7,218 nucleotides of DNA from Caldifarciminota bacterium (GTDB taxonomy: Bacteria; Hydrothermota; Tepidihabitantia; Tepidihabitantales; Tepidihabitantaceae), in the NCBI GenBank assembly GCA_903908785.1, contig CAIVTL010000351.1:1-7218 (forward strand). Reading direction: 5' to 3'. Every line of letters begins with the position of its first letter. Within the stretch, counting starts at the first letter, position 1. A model generated the notes under the pieces. It had not been told where the DNA came from. It was given only the letters and a program-made list of their open reading frames with translations, and did not search any database. Positions 5,461-7,218 of this stretch are shown here, piece after piece. The translations under genes and the position numbers were made by a program.

Positions 5461-6252
5461 TCATTTCTGCGCGATGTAGAATCCCCGGCCGACCTTGTGC
5501 GCGTAGGCGGCCGCACGCCAGTCGGTCACGAGCTTCTCGGCAAACGCGTAGATGTCCGGGCCGTTGGCCTTGATGATTCCATCCTTGGCGTCTTTGGTGA
5601 CGGTGCGGACGTAGTCGTCCCAGCAGCGGGCGTATGCCTCGGTTTCGTCCTTGGCGTCCAGGACCTTGAACCCGACCTTCTTCATCGCCTCCTGCCAGCC
5701 GGTGAAGCTCTGCATACTCGGGAAGGCCATCATCTCCATCAACGCCTTGAGTTCGGCGTCGGCGATTTGCCCGGTGACAATCCAATCGGTGAAACCCAGC
5801 TTCCCGCCCGGCTTCAGCACGCGGAACGCCTCGGCAATGAGCTTGTCCTTGTCGAGCACATGGCACCACGCTTCCTGGCCCCAGATGATGTCGAACGTCT
5901 CGGCCGGGAACGGCATGTCCATCGCGTTGCCGCGGACGAACAGAATCGACTTATCGAGCCCGGCGGCCTTGGTGCGCTTGTTGGCTTCTTCGTTGTAGGC
6001 ATCGGTGAAGTCGAGCCCGGTAACCCTGACGCCATAGTCCTTCGCAATGTGACGTGCCGGTGCGCCGAGTGCGCTGGCCACATCAAGCACGTGCATTCCC
6101 GGCTTGAGCCCGAGTGACTTCGCCAGTACTTCGGTGGTCTGCTTGCCGCCTGAGTGGATTTCCTCAGTCATGCAAAGCTCCCACAACGACCCAGCCGGGC
6201 CGCTGTAGAATCCCTGTACGTCGCTTTCTTTGAAATCGGTCCTCTTAAGCAT
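5461..6252 (-). CDS. SAM-dependent methyltransferase, class I, UbiE/sarcosine-methyltransferase-like
   Basis: The 263-residue product has a Rossmann-type methyltransferase fold. Counting from the ATG at 6252, motif I is HVLDVASALGAPARHIA (54-70), the acidic end of strand 2 is VTGLDFTD (77-84), FVRGNAMDMPFPAETFDIIW (105-124) spans motifs II-III, and VLKPGGKLGFTDW (145-157) is the post-core motif. The pre-motif stretch EEIHSGGKQTTEVL (30-43) is like small-molecule methyltransferases of the sarcosine/dimethylglycine, phosphoethanolamine and UbiE kind. Motif I has Ala/Ser where DxGxGxG glycines are usual, though the G-x-PARxxA part is kept. AGGAGG (6262-6257) is 4 nt before the ATG at 6252 but only 1 nt before the ATG at 6255, so 6252 is preferred. 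It is the first gene behind a promoter and long leader. Substrate unknown; a link to the downstream reductase-like cluster is inference. Confidence 0.88.
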   Translation of the reverse strand: MLKRTDFKESDVQGFYSGPAGSLWELCMTEEIHSGGKQTTEVLAKSLGLKPGMHVLDVASALGAPARHIAKDYGVRVTGLDFTDAYNEEANKRTKAAGLDKSILFVRGNAMDMPFPAETFDIIWGQEAWCHVLDKDKLIAEAFRVLKPGGKLGFTDWIVTGQIADAELKALMEMMAFPSMQSFTGWQEAMKKVGFKVLDAKDETEAYARCWDDYVRTVTKDAKDGIIKANGPDIYAFAEKLVTDWRAAAYAHKVGRGFYIAQK

Positions 6253-6253
6253 C

Positions 6254-6269
6254 ATGCCTCCTCAGGCAT
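6254..6269 (-). promoter_or_regulatory. Hairpin covering the methyltransferase Shine-Dalgarno site and start
   Basis: The arms 6254-6259 and 6264-6269 (ATGCCT / AGGCAT) pair perfectly around a 4-nt loop. Read on the minus strand, the loop and downstream arm carry the AGGAGG ribosome site, and the arm reaches into the first ATG. When folded, the site would be partly hidden, so this may control translation. Its upstream arm overlaps by 2 nt the stem at 6268-6296, so the two may compete. Confidence 0.45.
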
Positions 6270-6309
6270 AGGTCCTGTCGGCCCTGTCGGGCCTATTCTG
6301 CGATTTCCG

Positions 6310-6326
6310 GCCGGCAAACTGCCGGC
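6310..6326 (-). other. Perfect 7-bp hairpin in the leader
   Basis: The arms 6310-6316 and 6320-6326 (GCCGGCA / TGCCGGC) pair perfectly around 3 nt. An alternative 5-bp pairing of the upstream copy with a CCGGC just beyond 6326 is mutually exclusive with it, so two folds are possible. Confidence 0.4.
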
Positions 6327-6381
6327 ACAAAGCCGGTCAGTCATGCCGCTTGTCTAGTTAGGTTTGTGTTTGGATTTCGGG

Positions 6382-6407
6382 AACTGCAAACTGCAAACTG
6401 CAAACTG
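6382..6407. repeat. Heptamer tandem repeat AACTGCA, about 3.7 copies
   Basis: The unit AACTGCA repeats at 6382-6388, 6389-6395 and 6396-6402 and ends with AACTG at 6403-6407, with no mismatches. It lies in the untranslated leader of the methyltransferase operon. The length is not a multiple of three and no ORF covers it, so copy-number change would alter leader spacing, not protein. Confidence 0.8.
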
Positions 6408-6498
6408 GGGACTGCCTTGGTGTCGTCCGGTCTCCGAGGCGCACGGCCCCGGGAAAAATCCCGAGTCACGGCACGCGCCTCCGGCGCATCTGGACAGA

Positions 6499-6528
6499 CT
6501 TATCAACAGTCACTGATACGATGATAAG
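6499..6528. promoter_or_regulatory. Inverted repeat across the -10 region: candidate operator
   Basis: CTTATCA (6499-6505) and TGATAAG (6522-6528) form a perfect 7-bp inverted repeat with 16 nt between, about two helical turns centre to centre. The right arm covers the -10 hexamer (6521-6526). A third half-site TGATA (6514-6518) falls at the predicted transcript start. A dimeric repressor bound here would block the promoter. Confidence 0.5.
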
Positions 6529-6548
6529 CCCTGCCCCGGCCTTGTCAA
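6521..6548 (-). promoter_or_regulatory. Sigma70-like promoter of the methyltransferase operon
   Basis: On the minus strand TTGACA (6548-6543) and TATCAT (6526-6521) are separated by 16 nt. The -35 is a perfect consensus and the -10 has one mismatch. The predicted transcript start is A at about 6514. No other promoter this good is evident further down the cluster, so it may drive the whole run of minus-strand genes. Confidence 0.65.
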
Positions 6549-6564
6549 ATCCCGCGCACTGCGC

Positions 6565-6966
6565 CTAGCGGCTCAGGAAGAAAACCGCGAGGGCAGCGCA
6601 GACCAGACCGAGGATGTGCGTGACCGTTACCCGTTCCTTGAGGAAGATGAACCCGAGCACGGCCGGAATCAGTATGTACATGCCCGACAAAGGCACGACT
6701 ACCGACGCCGGGCCACGCCGGAGGGCAACGAAGAAAAACACCAGCGCGAGACCATAGGCGAGACCGGCCCCGAGCGCCATCGGGTGCGGCCGCGTCCACT
6801 TGCCGGTGCTGTCCGTAAGCGCGAACACGGCAACCGGCACGACCGTGGCGATGGTGCTCCAGAATGCCAGCCCTTGGGGAGATACGCTATTCGAGATGGT
6901 CTTGGCAAAGAAGCCCCATGTCCCCCACAGCACGAGCGCAAACACCGACAGCAACCGGTAGTCCAT
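6565..6966 (-). CDS. Half-size EamA (drug/metabolite transporter) family protein
   Basis: The 133-residue membrane protein has about five hydrophobic segments (roughly 5-22, 31-50, 64-81, 88-108, 113-132). This is one EamA unit rather than the usual ten-helix tandem, so it probably works as a dimer, as small EamA and EmrE-type carriers do. The C-terminal half shows the EamA signature: VVVPLSGMYILIPAVLGFIF (89-108), then LKERVTVTHILG (109-120) with the KER turn, then LVCAALAVFFLS. The opening MDYRLLSVFALVLWGTWGFF is also typical. No Shine-Dalgarno site precedes the ATG at 6966. A promoter ends 6 nt upstream, so the mRNA is probably leaderless. The stop lies 16 nt before the -35 of the methyltransferase promoter, and some read-through is possible because no clear terminator is seen. 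Substrate unknown. Confidence 0.88.
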   Translation of the reverse strand: MDYRLLSVFALVLWGTWGFFAKTISNSVSPQGLAFWSTIATVVPVAVFALTDSTGKWTRPHPMALGAGLAYGLALVFFFVALRRGPASVVVPLSGMYILIPAVLGFIFLKERVTVTHILGLVCAALAVFFLSR

Positions 6967-6972
6967 GACGTG

Positions 6973-7001
6973 ATGTTAGGGCGGCCGAACGCGAAAGTCA
7001 A
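6973..7001 (-). promoter_or_regulatory. Sigma70-like promoter giving a leaderless EamA mRNA
   Basis: On the minus strand TTGACT (7001-6996), a 17-nt spacer and TAACAT (6978-6973) form a good promoter. The seventh base after the -10 is the A of the EamA ATG at 6966, so transcription would begin at or within a base or two of the start codon. This fits the lack of a Shine-Dalgarno site. Confidence 0.65.
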
Positions 7002-7047
7002 ACGCCGGAGGTGACGCGAGACTGGCAAACGTCCCGCACTGCCGTGC

Positions 7048-7076
7048 TTGACTGGTTATGGGCATATGCCTATAAT
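7048..7076 (+). promoter_or_regulatory. Near-perfect sigma70-like promoter of the DUF134 gene
   Basis: TTGACT (7048-7053), a 17-nt spacer and TATAAT (7071-7076) differ from consensus at one base only. The predicted transcript start is near 7083, giving a leader of about 14 nt. The spacer contains the perfect 10-bp palindrome GGCATATGCC (7061-7070), a plausible operator. Confidence 0.8.
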
Positions 7077-7096
7077 TGAACGACACTGAACAAACC

Positions 7097-7218
7097 ATGC
7101 CTCGACCAACTAACTGCCGCAGGATTACCGGGAAGCCCGGTGCCTGCATGTTCAGACCGGCCGGCGTGCCGGCGTGCCGGCTGGAGTGGTTGAACCTGAC
7201 GCTGGACGAGTTTGAAGC
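7097..7218 (+). CDS. DUF134/UPF0251 family putative DNA-binding protein (N-terminal part)
   Basis: The ATG at 7097 opens a frame that stays open to the right edge: 40 complete codons and a partial one. The peptide starts MPRPTNCRRITGKP, continues CMFRPAGVPACRLEWLNLTL and ends DEFEA. This matches the start of UPF0251/DUF134 proteins (COG1342), which begin M-x-RP-x-x-C-R-x and continue F-x-PAG-x-P...L-x-LDE-x-EA before a helix-turn-helix. That helix-turn-helix lies beyond the window. The family is predicted to bind DNA, and members are often found beside or fused to NifX-like iron-molybdenum cluster-binding domains. There is no clear Shine-Dalgarno site and the leader would be only about 14 nt. 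The palindrome in its promoter makes autoregulation plausible. Family call firm despite the short view; targets unknown. Confidence 0.85.
   Translation, partial: MPRPTNCRRITGKPGACMFRPAGVPACRLEWLNLTLDEFE

Larger units (their letters stand above)
6253..6514 (-). promoter_or_regulatory. Long structured leader of the methyltransferase operon; no gene seen in this gap
   Basis: From the predicted transcript start near 6514 to the ATG at 6252 there are about 262 nt without a convincing ORF. In transcript order I see a large imperfect stem with outer arms 6481-6475 and 6442-6436, capped by an inner CUCGGGA/UCCCGGG stem. Next come 7-nt tandem repeats (6407-6382), a 7-bp hairpin (6326-6310) able to refold with a neighbouring CCGGC, an imperfect stem (6296-6289 with 6275-6268, one mismatch), and the ribosome-site hairpin. 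I do not recognise a known riboswitch class. Confidence 0.4.

Noticed and set aside
5304..5516. Minus-strand 70-codon frame bridging methyltransferase and double-cubane genes
   Set aside because: It overlaps both genes out of frame, has no ribosome site, and encodes an Arg/Ser/Thr-rich product without features.
4360..6117. Long plus-strand open frame of 585 codons
   Set aside because: It runs antisense across the methyltransferase and double-cubane genes. The product is low-complexity, rich in Arg, His, Leu and Val, with no recognisable domain, as expected of a shadow frame in GC-rich DNA.
6436..6481. Large stem in the leader as an intrinsic terminator of the EamA gene
   Set aside because: The run of five T lies in the loop, not after the stem, and the structure is downstream of the next promoter, so it does not behave as a classical terminator.
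6253..6514. SAM or cobalamin riboswitch before the methyltransferase
   Set aside because: I could not find the conserved core sequences of these classes; only generic stems are visible.

Overview
The window reads as GC-rich bacterial DNA from a diderm. One gene encodes a predicted outer-membrane beta-barrel with a signal peptide, and another encodes an exported Omp28-type thioredoxin-fold protein. The Shine-Dalgarno sites and sigma70-like promoters are of ordinary bacterial type. The gene mix (Omp28-like protein, single-gene dehydratase-family enzyme, sodium symporter) would suit an uncultivated diderm lineage such as WOR-3 or a relative, but that placement is a guess. I see no rRNA, tRNA, CRISPR array or mobile element.

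Layout. Nearly everything lies on the minus strand and reads from right to left. At the right edge (7097-7218, plus) is the start of a DUF134/UPF0251 putative DNA-binding protein behind a near-consensus promoter. Diverging from it is a half-size EamA transporter (6966-6565) that looks leaderless. A 309-base gap (6256-6564) holds a good promoter, an inverted repeat across its -10, and a leader of about 260 nt rich in hairpins. There follow, in order, a SAM-dependent methyltransferase (6252-5461), a YjiM-type double-cubane-cluster / 2-hydroxyacyl-CoA dehydratase family protein (5328-4060, TTG start), an outer-membrane beta-barrel (4001-3246), a sodium:solute symporter (3246-1666), and the YjiL/BadF-type ATPase activator (1653-898). 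Two very small ORFs overlap by 4 nt (854-738, tentative, and 741-628, a single-span membrane peptide). Last comes an Omp28-like secreted thioredoxin-fold protein, cut by the left edge (515-1).

How it may work. The dehydratase-family protein has no separate partner subunit of the HgdA/FldB kind. Together with the activator it matches the two-component DCCP/DCCP-reductase arrangement, in which an ATP-driven iron-sulphur activator feeds low-potential electrons to an unusual double-cubane iron-sulphur cluster. Those two genes flank an outer-membrane protein and an inner-membrane symporter that overlap by 1 nt. The simplest inference is that a small molecule is brought in across both membranes and reduced by this ATP-powered enzyme. 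The substrate is unknown. The methyltransferase upstream and the thiol protein downstream may belong to the same pathway or its upkeep. Three genes or candidate genes are easy to miss in a routine ORF scan: the Omp28-like partial gene, the 37-residue membrane peptide and the DUF134 partial gene.
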